Shown here in pieces: positions 1-10,153 of a stretch of 41,991 nucleotides of DNA. Every line of letters starts with the position of its first letter. Position 1 is the stretch's first letter. The position numbers and the translations under genes are program-made. This stretch comes from an uncultured Bacteroidales bacterium (GTDB lineage: Bacteria; Bacteroidota; Bacteroidia; Bacteroidales; WCHB1-69), in NCBI GenBank assembly GCA_905233745.1, contig CAJODA010000011.1:1-41991 (forward strand), in the 5' to 3' direction. Below the pieces are notes generated by a model that was given only the letters and a program-made list of their open reading frames with translations, ran no database searches and was not told the DNA's origin.

Positions 1-26
1 CATAATTTCATCAATCTGAAGTCACA

Positions 27-1625
27 ATGAAAAAGTTTCTCCTTTTCTTTCTCATCAGTCTGCTCCTGTCGCCCATAGCATGGGCGCAGCGTGTGCGATT
101 GACTGAGAGCCAGCGGGAGGAACAGCGCGAATTCATTCGCAAAGATACGTTGCCGGTAAAGGTGGAAGCCTTGCCCAGCACGATCAACACGCACTTTTCA
201 GAATATGCCGGAAGACTTTATCCGGATTCGACATTTTTCTTCACTTCCATGCGCGCAGACATGCAGGAGGATCCCGATCATTTCTTTGAAACCAGCTGGT
301 ACTGCAACATTTACGAAACCCACCTACGCCCCGATGGACAATATGGTGCAGTCACCCCGCTAAGTTCAATCATCAATTCCCGTAAGTATTTCAACAGCAA
401 CTTCTGTTTCAACGAACAGCGCGATTGGCTAATCTTCTCCCGATGCAGTCGCGTGGGCGACGGGGAGCTGCATTGCCACTTATGGGAAAGCCGGCTGGAT
501 AAAAGGGGATGGGCAAAGCCCCGAAAACTGCCTGAAGAGATCAATTTGGAGGGCTACTCCTCCTTGCAACCCTTCTTATTGACGGTTGACGACCACAATG
601 TTCTTTACTTTGTCTCAAACAGGCCCAATGGATTCGGCGGACTGGACATCTGGTACGCCATCTGCAAAGAGGGCAAATACAACCCACCTGTAAACCTGGG
701 CGCAACCATCAACACTGACGGCAACGAGGTTACCCCTTTCTTTGATACAGAGACCTCCACCCTTTACTTCAGTTCGGATGAGCACATCGGCATTGGCGAT
801 TACGACATCTTCTATAGTATGGGATCGCTAAGCCAATGGGGCGAGGTGTCCAACATGGGTGTACCCTTCAATTCGGCGTACAACGACTTCTATTTTGCAC
901 CCGATCAGGGTGGAAAAAGCGGCTATTTCTCCTCTAACCGTCCCCATGGTGGTGCTGCACCGGAGGACACCTGCTGTAACGACATATTCCGTTACCACTG
1001 GACACCTAAGACAGATAGTGTAACAACGCCCATTGACACGCCCAACCTCCAGGAGAAAATCGCCTCTGTGCTACCCATCTCCCTCTATTTTCAGAATGAT
1101 GAACCAGACCCGCGATCGCTGTCTGATACCACAGAAAAGGACTATGAACAACTCTATAGGCGCTATCTTGCTGACCACGATCTTTACGTGAGTGAGTCAG
1201 GGCAAGGGCTTTCGGGCGACAGTCTGGCTGCTGTGCGCCAAGGCATGTATGCTTTCATGCGCGACTCAGTGGCCACGGGGCACGATCGGATGATCATGCT
1301 CAAAAACTACATCAAGGAGGCGTTGCGCGCGGGTGAGCAGGTGGAAATCACCATCAGCGGATTTGCCTCACCGCTGCACAACAGCGACTACAACCAGCAT
1401 CTCTCCTCCCGCCGCATCGCGAGCCTGTTGAATTATCTGTACAAAGTTGACAACTTCTTCCTAGCCCCTTACCTGGACGGCGATAAGCCCGGACTAGTCA
1501 TCCACACAGACCCACAAGGGGCAGTGCAGCATACGTTTGCCACCGGAGAGACACGGGAGACGGTTTACGGACTGCAGGCTGCCAAGGACAGGAAGATTGT
1601 CATCACTGCTGGAAAAAGCCGATAA
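27..1625 (+). CDS. Secreted PD40/WD40-like beta-propeller protein with C-terminal OmpA-like region
   Basis: Signal peptide MKKFLLFFLISLLLSPIAWAQ; PD40-like repeats (YFVSNRPNGFGGLDIW, LYFSSDEHIGIGDYDIFY, GYFSSNRPHGG); OmpA-like YNQHLSSRRIASLLNYL near the C-terminus. Confidence 0.8.
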   Translation: MKKFLLFFLISLLLSPIAWAQRVRLTESQREEQREFIRKDTLPVKVEALPSTINTHFSEYAGRLYPDSTFFFTSMRADMQEDPDHFFETSWYCNIYETHLRPDGQYGAVTPLSSIINSRKYFNSNFCFNEQRDWLIFSRCSRVGDGELHCHLWESRLDKRGWAKPRKLPEEINLEGYSSLQPFLLTVDDHNVLYFVSNRPNGFGGLDIWYAICKEGKYNPPVNLGATINTDGNEVTPFFDTETSTLYFSSDEHIGIGDYDIFYSMGSLSQWGEVSNMGVPFNSAYNDFYFAPDQGGKSGYFSSNRPHGGAAPEDTCCNDIFRYHWTPKTDSVTTPIDTPNLQEKIASVLPISLYFQNDEPDPRSLSDTTEKDYEQLYRRYLADHDLYVSESGQGLSGDSLAAVRQGMYAFMRDSVATGHDRMIMLKNYIKEALRAGEQVEITISGFASPLHNSDYNQHLSSRRIASLLNYLYKVDNFFLAPYLDGDKPGLVIHTDPQGAVQHTFATGETRETVYGLQAAKDRKIVITAGKSR

Positions 1626-1642
1626 TACAATCGCATTTTTTC

Positions 1643-1650
1643 TATTTTTG
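1643..1650 (+). promoter_or_regulatory. Bacteroidota -7 box TATTTTTG (TAnnTTTG)
   Basis: Motif match about 20 nt upstream of the thioesterase ATG. Confidence 0.5.
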
Positions 1651-1669
1651 CGACCCAAATATTGTAACT

Positions 1670-2410
1670 ATGACAAATCACGAAGGAACCCATGTTGAAA
1701 AACACCAGATAGCCTCTTATATGGTGGATGGCAAGCGCATGCTAACCCCCACCCTCATGTTCAACTTACTACAGGAGGTGGCGGTGAATCATGCCAACGA
1801 GTTGGGTGTGGGCTGGGACTACCTGCACCAGTTCAACCAGTTCTGGGCACTATCACGCATGGATGTGGAGATTTTGCGGATGCCCGAATGGCTGGAACCA
1901 GTGAACATTATCACCTGGCCTAAAAAGAACAACTATTTGGTTCAGCCACGTGATTACCAGATGGAAACAATGGATGGTGAACTGTTGGTGCGCTCTACTT
2001 CCAACTGGGTGATATTGGACGATGAGGGCAAACCTCATCAATTGAGCGCATACGAAAACAACTTGGGCATTGTGGAAGAGTTACATGCGATAAAAACGCC
2101 TTCCTCGCGCCTGCGCACCGGCGTGCCCTGCGAAAACCCTGTTTTCAAACCCGTGGTCTATTCCAACATTGACATGAACTGTCACGCCAACAATTCCGCA
2201 TACGTCACTTGGGTAATGGACAGTTTTGACAACGAATATCACAACGCCCATAAGTTAGCTTTCCTGGCCATCAACTACCTGCAGCAAACACATGCCAACG
2301 ACCGTTATGCCGTGGTGAAGCAGGAAACCGCTCCCGGCGATTTCCTGTGTTCCATATACTCTGAAAAGAACCTTGTGGAAGTGTGTCGCGTACGGACAGT
2401 GTGGCAATAG
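1670..2410 (+). CDS. Acyl-ACP thioesterase (hotdog fold)
   Basis: Tandem hotdog pattern; MDVEILRMPEWLEPVNIITWPKKNNYLVQPRDYQM and NIDMNCHANNSAYVTWVMDS typical of acyl-ACP thioesterases. Confidence 0.85.
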   Translation: MTNHEGTHVEKHQIASYMVDGKRMLTPTLMFNLLQEVAVNHANELGVGWDYLHQFNQFWALSRMDVEILRMPEWLEPVNIITWPKKNNYLVQPRDYQMETMDGELLVRSTSNWVILDDEGKPHQLSAYENNLGIVEELHAIKTPSSRLRTGVPCENPVFKPVVYSNIDMNCHANNSAYVTWVMDSFDNEYHNAHKLAFLAINYLQQTHANDRYAVVKQETAPGDFLCSIYSEKNLVEVCRVRTVWQ

Positions 2411-2413
2411 CTG

Positions 2414-3424
2414 CTAATCCTGTTTTCGCAAGTAACGACGGAGAAACGCCTCGGCATATTGCCAGCAAGTTTCAAATTTATCCTGCTCCAATTTCGACAT
2501 CATCAAAACTGACCTGTAATAGTATGCGTGCTTACCTTCAGGCAACAGATTCAATTCGCATGAGTTGTTGCCATAAGAATGCATCCGGTTAACAATAGTA
2601 CGCGAACCGTAAGTATAAGGGAGGAATGGCATCGAAAAGACACGACCAGAATCCAAATACAGAATCTTATCCTTTTCTCCATGAATCAAACATATCGGAG
2701 TGTCCTCGTCCTCATCTATGATATCGGAGTTTACAACACAACCCCACAGCATTATAGCGCCTGCTACACTAAAGTTTTGTGCTTTAACCTCTTCCGTACC
2801 AAGAGAATGAAGAGGCGACAATACGGGTTTAGCAAATGTCTCCTTCGGACGTTCATCCTCATCCAGATAGAGGGCGTGCATAACTGCCACTGCGCCAGAT
2901 GACTGCCCAAGCAAAAATATCTTATTGGTATCAATGCGATACTCCTCACTATGAGCCTTGAAGAAACGCACTGCTGCACTCACATCCTGCGCAGCCATAT
3001 AGGCTGTACGAATCAACCCTTTGCTTGAAAGATGCGAGAAGGGCATCAAATGGTAATCAATGGAAGCAGCAACATACCCGTTTTCTGCAAAACGTGTACA
3101 CCATGCAAGCATAGATTCATCATGCCGCGTACCAAACACAAACAGACCTCCAAACAGTGTGATGACCAGCGGACGGATAGAGTCGCTGCTATCTGCCGGT
3201 TCGTAGAAGTCAAACTTGAGTGTCTGAATTTTTTTCTTTCCTGGTGTCTGCACCTGGCAATAAGGAACATCATAAGTCACCCGCACCTTCTTTTCTGAAC
3301 ATTGGGCAGACAGAGGTTCCGGCATCATCGGAATCAAACCCGACAAACCCAAACTCACAAGAAGAAATCCTTTGAGAATCCGTGTTAGGAAAACCGCTTT
3401 CACCTGTTTAAAATCCACTCTCAT
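2414..3424 (-). CDS. Secreted alpha/beta hydrolase (carboxylesterase/lipase type)
   Basis: LFGGLFVFGTRHDE oxyanion region, GQSSGAV nucleophile elbow, Asp/His region near the C-terminus; ATGA overlap with the upstream symporter. Confidence 0.8.
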   Translation of the reverse strand: MRVDFKQVKAVFLTRILKGFLLVSLGLSGLIPMMPEPLSAQCSEKKVRVTYDVPYCQVQTPGKKKIQTLKFDFYEPADSSDSIRPLVITLFGGLFVFGTRHDESMLAWCTRFAENGYVAASIDYHLMPFSHLSSKGLIRTAYMAAQDVSAAVRFFKAHSEEYRIDTNKIFLLGQSSGAVAVMHALYLDEDERPKETFAKPVLSPLHSLGTEEVKAQNFSVAGAIMLWGCVVNSDIIDEDEDTPICLIHGEKDKILYLDSGRVFSMPFLPYTYGSRTIVNRMHSYGNNSCELNLLPEGKHAYYYRSVLMMSKLEQDKFETCWQYAEAFLRRYLRKQD

Positions 3425-5112
3425 CTCTTTCCGGTTTTTAAAGTTGGTTCAAAGGTTTTCTCTTCCGGTGATTTGCGCTGGCTGGATTCCCAAAAATCAG
3501 CCCCCTTTATATCCAATTTGGAAGGATTAAAGTATGGTTCTTCACCTCTCTTCTTGGCTAGTTCATAATCACGAAGGGCTCTCAGTGCTTTTGGGGAGAG
3601 CAGCAGGATGGCAATCAGATTGAGCCAGGCCATCGCTCCGACTCCTATGTCACCCAAAGTCCAGGTTACCCCACTGGTAGTCAGAGAGCCGACAAACACA
3701 GCCGTGATTGTACAAATGCGCAACACCCAAATGGCAATTTTCTCGCTACGATCATCACCAAAATACAGATTGGCACGTTCGAAAGCCTCTTCCACTTGTT
3801 CAATCTTTTCAACGTTCTTCTCTTTTTTTTGCAAACGTCGCAGTTGTTTCCTGCGAAAGCGACTGAACAAATATACAAGATTGGTTTCGGCATAGTAATA
3901 ATAGGCCATAATGGTAGTGAAGGCAAAGAAAAACAGAGCAACGGAGACCAGAGCCGTAGCAGCATTATCGCCAATCAGAGTGCTAATGGCACCAATGGTG
4001 TAGAAGACACCGGGTTCTCCGTCCGGTGCGGCCGGATTCTGTTGCAGATAGGAAATCGTCGTCTCGCCCGCCGCTGTCACCTGTACGCTATCCAGAATGT
4101 TATAGGTCTGGCATGCGAGAATCATCATAGCGGTAGCCGTACACACCAAAAGAGTGTCAATATAGACAGAGAAAGCTTGGACAAGGCCCTGTTTGACGGG
4201 GTGGCTTACTTTAGCGGCGGCAGCCACGATGGGTCCGGTGCCCTGCCCCGCCTCATTGGAATAGATGCCACGCTTCACGCCCCAGGAGATCGTGCTTCCA
4301 AGGATAGCAGCACCCACTTGGCTTGTTCCAACTGCACCACGCAACATTTCCATGAAGACGCCAGGCACCAGCTGATAATGTACGACAAGCACCACGATGG
4401 AAAGCAGAATATAGAGAATAGCCATAAAAGGGGCAATGATCTGCGCCACATTGGCAATGCGCTTTACACCACCAATAATAACCAAAGCAATGAGCAAGGC
4501 AACGGCAAGTCCCACAATCCATGTATCAATTCCAAAAGCATGGGACATGGAAAGGGCAATTCCATTGCATTGTACGGGTGGCAAAAAGAAGCCACAGGCA
4601 ATGGCCGTGATGACGGCAAACACGCAGCCGAAGAACGTGCTGTGCAACCCTTTCTCAATATAGTAGGCAGGTCCGCCGCGGAACTGGCCATGGTGATTCT
4701 CCTTGAAGATCTGTGCGAGAGTGGCCTCCACAAAGGCACTTCCCGCGCCAAAGAAAGCGATGACCCACATCCAGACAATAGCGCCAGGCCCACCGAATCC
4801 GATGGCCGTGGCCACACCTACAATGTTTCCCGTGCCCACACGCCCCGACAATGCCATCGCAAAAGCCTGGAATGAGGTAATTCCCGTTTTCTGGGTCTTG
4901 TCCGTACTAAAGAGCAAACGACACATCTCTCCAATCCGGCGCACCTGTACAAAACGGGTACGAAGGGAAAAATATAGCGCTGATATCAGACACAAGCCTA
5001 CCAATGCCGGACTCCACACCCAGCTGTATATGTTTTCGATGATTTTCGTCACGCGAGATATGTCTAATAACAACATGCTATTTAACCTGCAATTACAGTA
5101 GATAGTTATCAT
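3421..5112 (-). CDS. Sodium:alanine/amino-acid symporter, AGCS family
   Basis: GRVGTGNIVGVATAIGFGGPGAIVWMW, WGVKRGIYSNEAGQGTGPIVAAAA; true start may be the internal Met near 5076. Confidence 0.9.
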   Translation of the reverse strand: MITIYCNCRLNSMLLLDISRVTKIIENIYSWVWSPALVGLCLISALYFSLRTRFVQVRRIGEMCRLLFSTDKTQKTGITSFQAFAMALSGRVGTGNIVGVATAIGFGGPGAIVWMWVIAFFGAGSAFVEATLAQIFKENHHGQFRGGPAYYIEKGLHSTFFGCVFAVITAIACGFFLPPVQCNGIALSMSHAFGIDTWIVGLAVALLIALVIIGGVKRIANVAQIIAPFMAILYILLSIVVLVVHYQLVPGVFMEMLRGAVGTSQVGAAILGSTISWGVKRGIYSNEAGQGTGPIVAAAAKVSHPVKQGLVQAFSVYIDTLLVCTATAMMILACQTYNILDSVQVTAAGETTISYLQQNPAAPDGEPGVFYTIGAISTLIGDNAATALVSVALFFFAFTTIMAYYYYAETNLVYLFSRFRRKQLRRLQKKEKNVEKIEQVEEAFERANLYFGDDRSEKIAIWVLRICTITAVFVGSLTTSGVTWTLGDIGVGAMAWLNLIAILLLSPKALRALRDYELAKKRGEEPYFNPSKLDIKGADFWESSQRKSPEEKTFEPTLKTGKR

Positions 5113-5157
5113 TCAAAAGAATGACAGACGGAATAAATGCTTAAAAAAAAGAAAATG

Positions 5158-5165
5158 CAAAGATA
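5158..5165 (-). promoter_or_regulatory. -7 box TATCTTTG upstream of the AGCS symporter
   Basis: TAnnTTTG match on the minus strand. Confidence 0.4.
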
Positions 5166-5186
5166 CTGAATTCTTTAATATATGAG

Positions 5187-5801
5187 CTAATTATTCCAGC
5201 AAGTTGTTCCGCGACGCCGATAAGCACACTCTTTGGCAGCCACACAACCGGCACAACTTTTACGTGCGTCTCCTCCCAAACGGATAATGCCCACCATAGA
5301 CTTCATCGGCACCATCAAACCTGAATCGAGAAAAGTGAGCCCGATACGGTGCGCGCGGAGCTGTGTGGCTATGGTCTTGCAGTCCAACACAGGAGTGCCA
5401 CCATAACCGGGACAAAACCGGTAACCCCTCTCCGCAAATGGCAGCTCAGCCTCATAAGCATCTGCCCTGTCTTCCAAAAACACAGAAGCCACCGCATCGA
5501 AAATAACAGCATACTGCATATCATTTGTTTCAATACGCTTGATTCGGCGGTCAACCTGCACACCTAAAGTAGTGGCACATAGCAAAAAACCATTTGCGCC
5601 TTTCAGATACTCCATATAGGCCGGGTGCTGCAGCATGAAATCCAAAGGAGTGTCGTATTGCCCGTACACATACTGGAAGCCGGCGATGGTCTCCAATTCC
5701 GACCATGCCTTTTCAATCTGATCCATTACAATCTGATCAGCCTTGGCATCAGAAAGATAGCCGAGATAATTCAGCACATTACGGACAACAGTCTCTTTCA
5801 T
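5187..5801 (-). CDS. Stand-alone vitamin B12-dependent methionine synthase reactivation-domain protein
   Basis: RFCPGYGGTPVLDCKTI (RxxPGY SAM-binding motif), LTFLDSGLMVPMKSMVGII; ATGA overlap with metF; C-terminal Cys cluster CAGCVAAKEC. Confidence 0.8.
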   Translation of the reverse strand: MKETVVRNVLNYLGYLSDAKADQIVMDQIEKAWSELETIAGFQYVYGQYDTPLDFMLQHPAYMEYLKGANGFLLCATTLGVQVDRRIKRIETNDMQYAVIFDAVASVFLEDRADAYEAELPFAERGYRFCPGYGGTPVLDCKTIATQLRAHRIGLTFLDSGLMVPMKSMVGIIRLGGDARKSCAGCVAAKECAYRRRGTTCWNN

Positions 5802-6676
5802 CGCAACTCCTTTTCAATCACGCTGCTTATGCGGTTGTATATGTCTCCGGTAACTTTAGCGTTATTCATGGTGTAGATATGAATGCCGTCGGCATCATTA
5901 GCCAGAAGCTCCAAAATCTGGTTCACGCTATAGGCGATGCCGATTTCATACATGGCCTTTTTGTCGTTGCGGAAACGGTCAAACAGCACACGCATCTCAA
6001 AAGGAATGGAGGCGCCAGCCATGTTCATGATTTTATTGAACATCGTGGTGCTGGTAAGTGGCATAATGCCGGGTATAATGGGCACAGTAATGCCCATTTT
6101 CTTAGCTACACGCACCAATCTGTAGTAATAGTTATTATCGTAAAAGAGCTGAGTGACGAAAAAGGAGGCCCCCATATCCTGCTTGATTTTGAGATTGACG
6201 AGATCGTCATAAAGGCTTTCGCTCTCAATGTGGCCTTCAGGATAACATGCTCCGGCAAGACAGAAATCATAGTTGCTTCTAAGAAAATCCATCAGTTCGG
6301 AGGCATGCTTGAAGTATTTCAAATAGTCACCGGTGTATTCGGCCGGCTTGTCACCCCGGAGGGCAAGAACATTTTCAAGACCCTCTTGACGCATGGTATC
6401 GGCCACTTGCTCGACATCATCCTTGTCAAGTGCCCCACAAGTAAGATGTGCCAACGGCTCCGCACTGGTGTTACGTTTGATGTAACTGGCCAAGTCAATC
6501 GTATTCTGGGCATAGTCACCCGACGACTTAAAGGTCACACTGATAAAGTCGGGGGCATATTGTCCCAACGCATCAATAGTGGGGAAAATATCCTGAATAC
6601 TACTGTTATTGGGATTAGGTGGGAACACCTCAAAAGAAAAGGTTTTTTTTCGTGAAATGATATTGGAAATTCGCAT
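5798..6676 (-). CDS. metF: 5,10-methylenetetrahydrofolate reductase
   Basis: FSFEVFPPNP, DFISVTFKSSGD, HLTCGALDKDDVE, ALRGDKP, GASFFVTQLFYDNNYYY, PIIPGIMPLTS. Confidence 0.95.
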   Translation of the reverse strand: MRISNIISRKKTFSFEVFPPNPNNSSIQDIFPTIDALGQYAPDFISVTFKSSGDYAQNTIDLASYIKRNTSAEPLAHLTCGALDKDDVEQVADTMRQEGLENVLALRGDKPAEYTGDYLKYFKHASELMDFLRSNYDFCLAGACYPEGHIESESLYDDLVNLKIKQDMGASFFVTQLFYDNNYYYRLVRVAKKMGITVPIIPGIMPLTSTTMFNKIMNMAGASIPFEMRVLFDRFRNDKKAMYEIGIAYSVNQILELLANDADGIHIYTMNNAKVTGDIYNRISSVIEKELR

Positions 6677-6703
6677 AAGTTACCTATTTTTATTCAGGCG
6701 GTG

Positions 6704-6711
6704 CAAAAATA
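6704..6711 (-). promoter_or_regulatory. -7 box TATTTTTG upstream of metF
   Basis: TAnnTTTG immediately follows the T-tract of the upstream terminator. Confidence 0.5.
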
Positions 6712-6716
6712 CAAAA

Positions 6717-6739
6717 AAAGCAGGGCATTGCCCTGCTTT
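6717..6739 (-). terminator. Rho-independent terminator after pnp
   Basis: AAAGCAGGGC-ATT-GCCCTGCTTT perfect hairpin followed by a T-run on the minus strand. Confidence 0.85.
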
Positions 6740-6762
6740 AACCTATTATACTGTTGTATGGA

Positions 6763-9099
6763 TTAGTCCAATTCCGGGAAATCGGGCAGTTCAGGAGTGT
6801 GGGGGGCATCCTGTCTGGACTGGCCTTCGCGATTGCCATTGTTGCGGCGGTCGTTGTTGCGCGGGCCATGATTGTTGCGAGGACCACGGTCACCGCCATT
6901 GCGGCGATCATTGCCGTTACTGTTTCCACGAGGAGCACGTCCATTTCCACGAGGTTTGCTTTCCTGCTCAGTGTAACCTTCCGGTTTGGGAAGCAGCACC
7001 TTGTGTGACAGTCTGAACTTGCCAGTCTTCTCATCAATCTCAATGAGTTTCACCTTGATCTTGTCACCCACCTTCAGCACATCTTCCACATTATCAATGC
7101 GTCTGTAAGCGATTTCTGTGACGTGCAAGAGGCCGTCAGTATTGGGCAGGAACTCTACAAATGCACCGAAAGCGGTAATCGTCTTGACGGTACCTTCATA
7201 AACTTCACCCACTTCGGGTTTCGTGCAAATGAGGTTGATGCGCTCGATGGCAGCGTTGATATCGTCCACATTGGGAGCGGCGATGTCAATGACACCGAAT
7301 TCGCCCACTTCTTCAATGTTGATGGTGGTGTTGGTCTCACGCTGCATCTCTTGGATAATCTTGCCTCCAGGTCCGATAACGGCACCGATGAATTCGCGCG
7401 GGATTTGCATCTGGACGATACGCGGAACGAAAGGTCTGTAGTCCTCACGCGGAGCGGGCATAGCCTCTTTGATTTTTCCGAGGATGAACATACGTCCACG
7501 ATGGGCTTGTGCCAATGCCTCAGCCATCACTTCAGGGGAAAGACCGTGAATCTTGATATCCATCTGGCAGGCTGTAATACCATCTTCGGTACCGCAAACC
7601 TTGAAGTCCATGTCTCCGAGGTGGTCCTCGTCACCGAGAATATCGGAAAGGATAGCATATTTGTCGGAACCTTCATCGGTAATCAGACCCATAGCGATAC
7701 CAGAAACGGGTTTCTTGATTTTCACACCGCAGTCAAGCAGCGCAAGGGTGCTGGCGCAAACAGTGGCCATAGAGGAACTGCCGTTAGATTCAAGGATATC
7801 GGAGACGATACGCACCGTGTAGGGGAATGTCGGGTCATCGAACGGAATCATAGGGGCAACCGCACGTTTGGCAAGGTTGCCGTGGCCGATTTCGCGGCGG
7901 CCAGTACTACCGATGCGCTTCACTTCACCCACACTATACGGCGGGAAGTTGTAATGCAGCATGAAACGGCTGGATCCTTCAATCACGGCACCGTCGATCA
8001 TCTGCTCATCAAGTTTGGTACCCAAAGTACAGGTAGCCAAAGCTTGGGTTTCGCCACGCGTAAAGATAGCGGAACCATGGGCTGCAGGAAGATAACCGGT
8101 CTCAATCCAGATGGGGCGAATATCCTCTGTACCACGGCCGTCCAAACGGATGCGCTCGTTGAGAATCATGTTGCGCATGGCGTGATATTGGACTTCACTA
8201 TAGTAACGTTTCACCATATTTTCCTTCTCTTCGCGCTCTTCTTCGGGGATAGTCTCCAAAAATTCGGCAAGCACTTGGTCGAAGGCCTCATTACGGGCTT
8301 GTTTGCCCATAAAGGATTTGGCGATGGCGTAAACTTTATCGTAAGTTTCTTTATTGATACGCTCGCGGATCTCTTCGTCGTTGGTCTCGTGGCAGTATTC
8401 GCGTTTCGGATAAGCAGTGGGGACCTTGGCGGCAAGGTCAAGCTGTGCCTGGCACTGAATCTTGATGTTCTCCTGTGCAAAGGTCAGAGCAGCAACCATA
8501 TCCTCTTCGGAGATTTCTTTCATCTCACCCTCAACCATCATGATGTTGTCCATGGAGGCAGCCACAATCATGTCGATGTCAGAGTTCTCCATCTGTTCGA
8601 TGGTGGGGTTAACAACGAGTTCTCCATTCACGCGGCCCACGCGGACTTCGGAGACAGGGCACTCGAAGGGGATGTTGGACACGGCGATAGCGGAAGAGGC
8701 GGCCAGACAGGCGAGACAATCAGGGAGTTGGTTTTTGTCGCCGGAAATCAGGGTTACGATCACCTGGGTTTCAGCGTGGAAGTTTTCCGGGAACAACGGG
8801 CGGATGGCGCGGTCCACAAGACGGGCAATGAGGATTTCGTACTCGGAGGGACGGGCCTCGCGGCGGAAGAAGCCACCGGGGATGCGACCAAGAGCGCCAT
8901 ATTTCTCCTGGTATTCAACTTGGAGAGGCATGAAGTCGGTACCTTCAACGGCCTCTTTCTTGCAACACACAGTCGCAAGAATCATGGTGTCGCCCATTCT
9001 GACGACGGCGGAACCGTCGGCCTGCTTAGCCAACTTTCCGGTTTCAATGGTCACCACGCGACCATCTGCCAATTCAAAGGATGTGTTTATTCCTAACAT
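6763..9099 (-). CDS. pnp: Polyribonucleotide nucleotidyltransferase
   Basis: Two RNase PH domains, KH ([13 protein letters not shown]) and S1 ([33 protein letters not shown]); Arg/Gly/Asn-rich tail; start trimmed to [10 protein letters not shown]. Confidence 0.95.
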   Translation of the reverse strand: MLGINTSFELADGRVVTIETGKLAKQADGSAVVRMGDTMILATVCCKKEAVEGTDFMPLQVEYQEKYGALGRIPGGFFRREARPSEYEILIARLVDRAIRPLFPENFHAETQVIVTLISGDKNQLPDCLACLAASSAIAVSNIPFECPVSEVRVGRVNGELVVNPTIEQMENSDIDMIVAASMDNIMMVEGEMKEISEEDMVAALTFAQENIKIQCQAQLDLAAKVPTAYPKREYCHETNDEEIRERINKETYDKVYAIAKSFMGKQARNEAFDQVLAEFLETIPEEEREEKENMVKRYYSEVQYHAMRNMILNERIRLDGRGTEDIRPIWIETGYLPAAHGSAIFTRGETQALATCTLGTKLDEQMIDGAVIEGSSRFMLHYNFPPYSVGEVKRIGSTGRREIGHGNLAKRAVAPMIPFDDPTFPYTVRIVSDILESNGSSSMATVCASTLALLDCGVKIKKPVSGIAMGLITDEGSDKYAILSDILGDEDHLGDMDFKVCGTEDGITACQMDIKIHGLSPEVMAEALAQAHRGRMFILGKIKEAMPAPREDYRPFVPRIVQMQIPREFIGAVIGPGGKIIQEMQRETNTTINIEEVGEFGVIDIAAPNVDDINAAIERINLICTKPEVGEVYEGTVKTITAFGAFVEFLPNTDGLLHVTEIAYRRIDNVEDVLKVGDKIKVKLIEIDEKTGKFRLSHKVLLPKPEGYTEQESKPRGNGRAPRGNSNGNDRRNGGDRGPRNNHGPRNNDRRNNGNREGQSRQDAPHTPELPDFPELD

Positions 9100-9154
9100 A
9101 GTTTTTTTCAGCTTAATAATTAATAATGAGAGCGGAGGCCTTAAATCAAAAAAA

Positions 9155-9174
9155 GGCAATTTTATAAAATTGCC
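9155..9174 (-). terminator. Rho-independent terminator after rpsO
   Basis: GGCAATTTTATAAAATTGCC palindrome followed by TTTTTTT on the minus strand. Confidence 0.75.
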
Positions 9175-9200
9175 CCTTTTTTATAAAATGATGTTTAGAA

Positions 9201-9470
9201 TTATTTTCTAAGACCTAATTCTTTAATAATCGCTCTGTAGCGTTCGATATCTTGTCTCTTGAGATATTCGAGCATTTTCTTTCTTTTTCCCACCAAGTTA
9301 ATCAGGGCGCGTTTCGTCACTTTATCGCTGCCGTACGTCTTCACATGTTCGGTGAGGTGTTTGATACGGTGTGTGAACAAAGCCACCTGAGCTTCGGGGG
9401 AACCGGTGTCAGTTGCACTTTTGCCGTATTTTTCAAAAATTTCTTTCTTTACTTCACTTGTCAAATACAT
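9201..9470 (-). CDS. rpsO: 30S ribosomal protein uS15
   Basis: TGSPEAQVALFTHRIKHLTEHVKTYGSDKVTKRALINLVGKRKKMLEYLKRQDIERYRAIIKELGLRK. Confidence 0.97.
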   Translation of the reverse strand: MYLTSEVKKEIFEKYGKSATDTGSPEAQVALFTHRIKHLTEHVKTYGSDKVTKRALINLVGKRKKMLEYLKRQDIERYRAIIKELGLRK

Positions 9471-9520
9471 AATTTAAACGTCTAATTTTTAATACTTTTT
9501 ACCTTTCTATTTTCGGGCGG

Positions 9521-9528
9521 CAAAGGTA
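9521..9528 (-). promoter_or_regulatory. -7 box TACCTTTG upstream of rpsO
   Basis: TAnnTTTG match on the minus strand. Confidence 0.45.
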
Positions 9529-9631
9529 GTGTTTTTTTTGATATATTTTGTTTTTTGATGAAAATATTTTTTAAGGTCAAAGCAGCTGTCCGTGAGAACT
9601 CTGGACGATAGTCGGGGTTATTGCGACAATT

Positions 9632-10153
9632 TCACCCGAGATACATGTCAATGAGCCCTTCGGGCGCGCGGATATGCAATGTGCGATTGTCACGATCCAC
9701 GCCGGTCACAAACTGTTGACTGGCGGGGATGAGTATCTCCTTTTCATCATGGGCCACCACCATAATGGGATTGTTGCTAACCTCCAGAAACTCGCGGCAA
9801 ACACCGATATTTCCCAATTGTCCGTCCACGACGTCAAAGCCGATCACCTCGTGGAAGTAGAAGCGGTTGCCGGGCAGTTTGGGAAGCTGGCTCATGGGCA
9901 GGTAGAGTTCCACGCCTGCAAAGTCGCGAGCTTCGTTTGCCTTTATATCCGCAAATTGGATGATAAACTGGTTATTGCCCCGGTAGGTGATATTTTCAAT
10001 GGTATAGGGAATCTTTTCTCCGTCAAGATCCAGGAACACGGCAGGAAGATTGGCGTAATTCTCCGGATTGTCGGTGTCAAAAAAGGCACACAGACCGCCT
10101 TTCAATCCGAAAGGCTTGGTCAGTGTGCCCAAATAGAAGAATTCGTTGTCCAT
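9632..10153 (-). CDS. rimM: 16S rRNA processing protein RimM
   Basis: YLGTLTKPFGLKGGLCAFFDTDNPE, PRC-barrel C-terminus with LIPASQQFV; 1-nt TAATG overlap with rpsP. Confidence 0.92.
   Translation of the reverse strand: MDNEFFYLGTLTKPFGLKGGLCAFFDTDNPENYANLPAVFLDLDGEKIPYTIENITYRGNNQFIIQFADIKANEARDFAGVELYLPMSQLPKLPGNRFYFHEVIGFDVVDGQLGNIGVCREFLEVSNNPIMVVAHDEKEILIPASQQFVTGVDRDNRTLHIRAPEGLIDMYLG

Noticed and set aside
3796-4875. 359-aa plus-strand ORF opposite the AGCS symporter
   Set aside because: Antisense shadow ORF with low-complexity polar composition.
5705-6655. 316-aa plus-strand ORF opposite metF and the reactivation protein
   Set aside because: Antisense shadow ORF; the minus-strand genes have clear conserved motifs.
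7123-9096. 657-aa plus-strand ORF opposite pnp
   Set aside because: Fully antisense to unmistakable pnp; His/Gly/Phe-rich composition is typical of a shadow ORF; no start-site signals.
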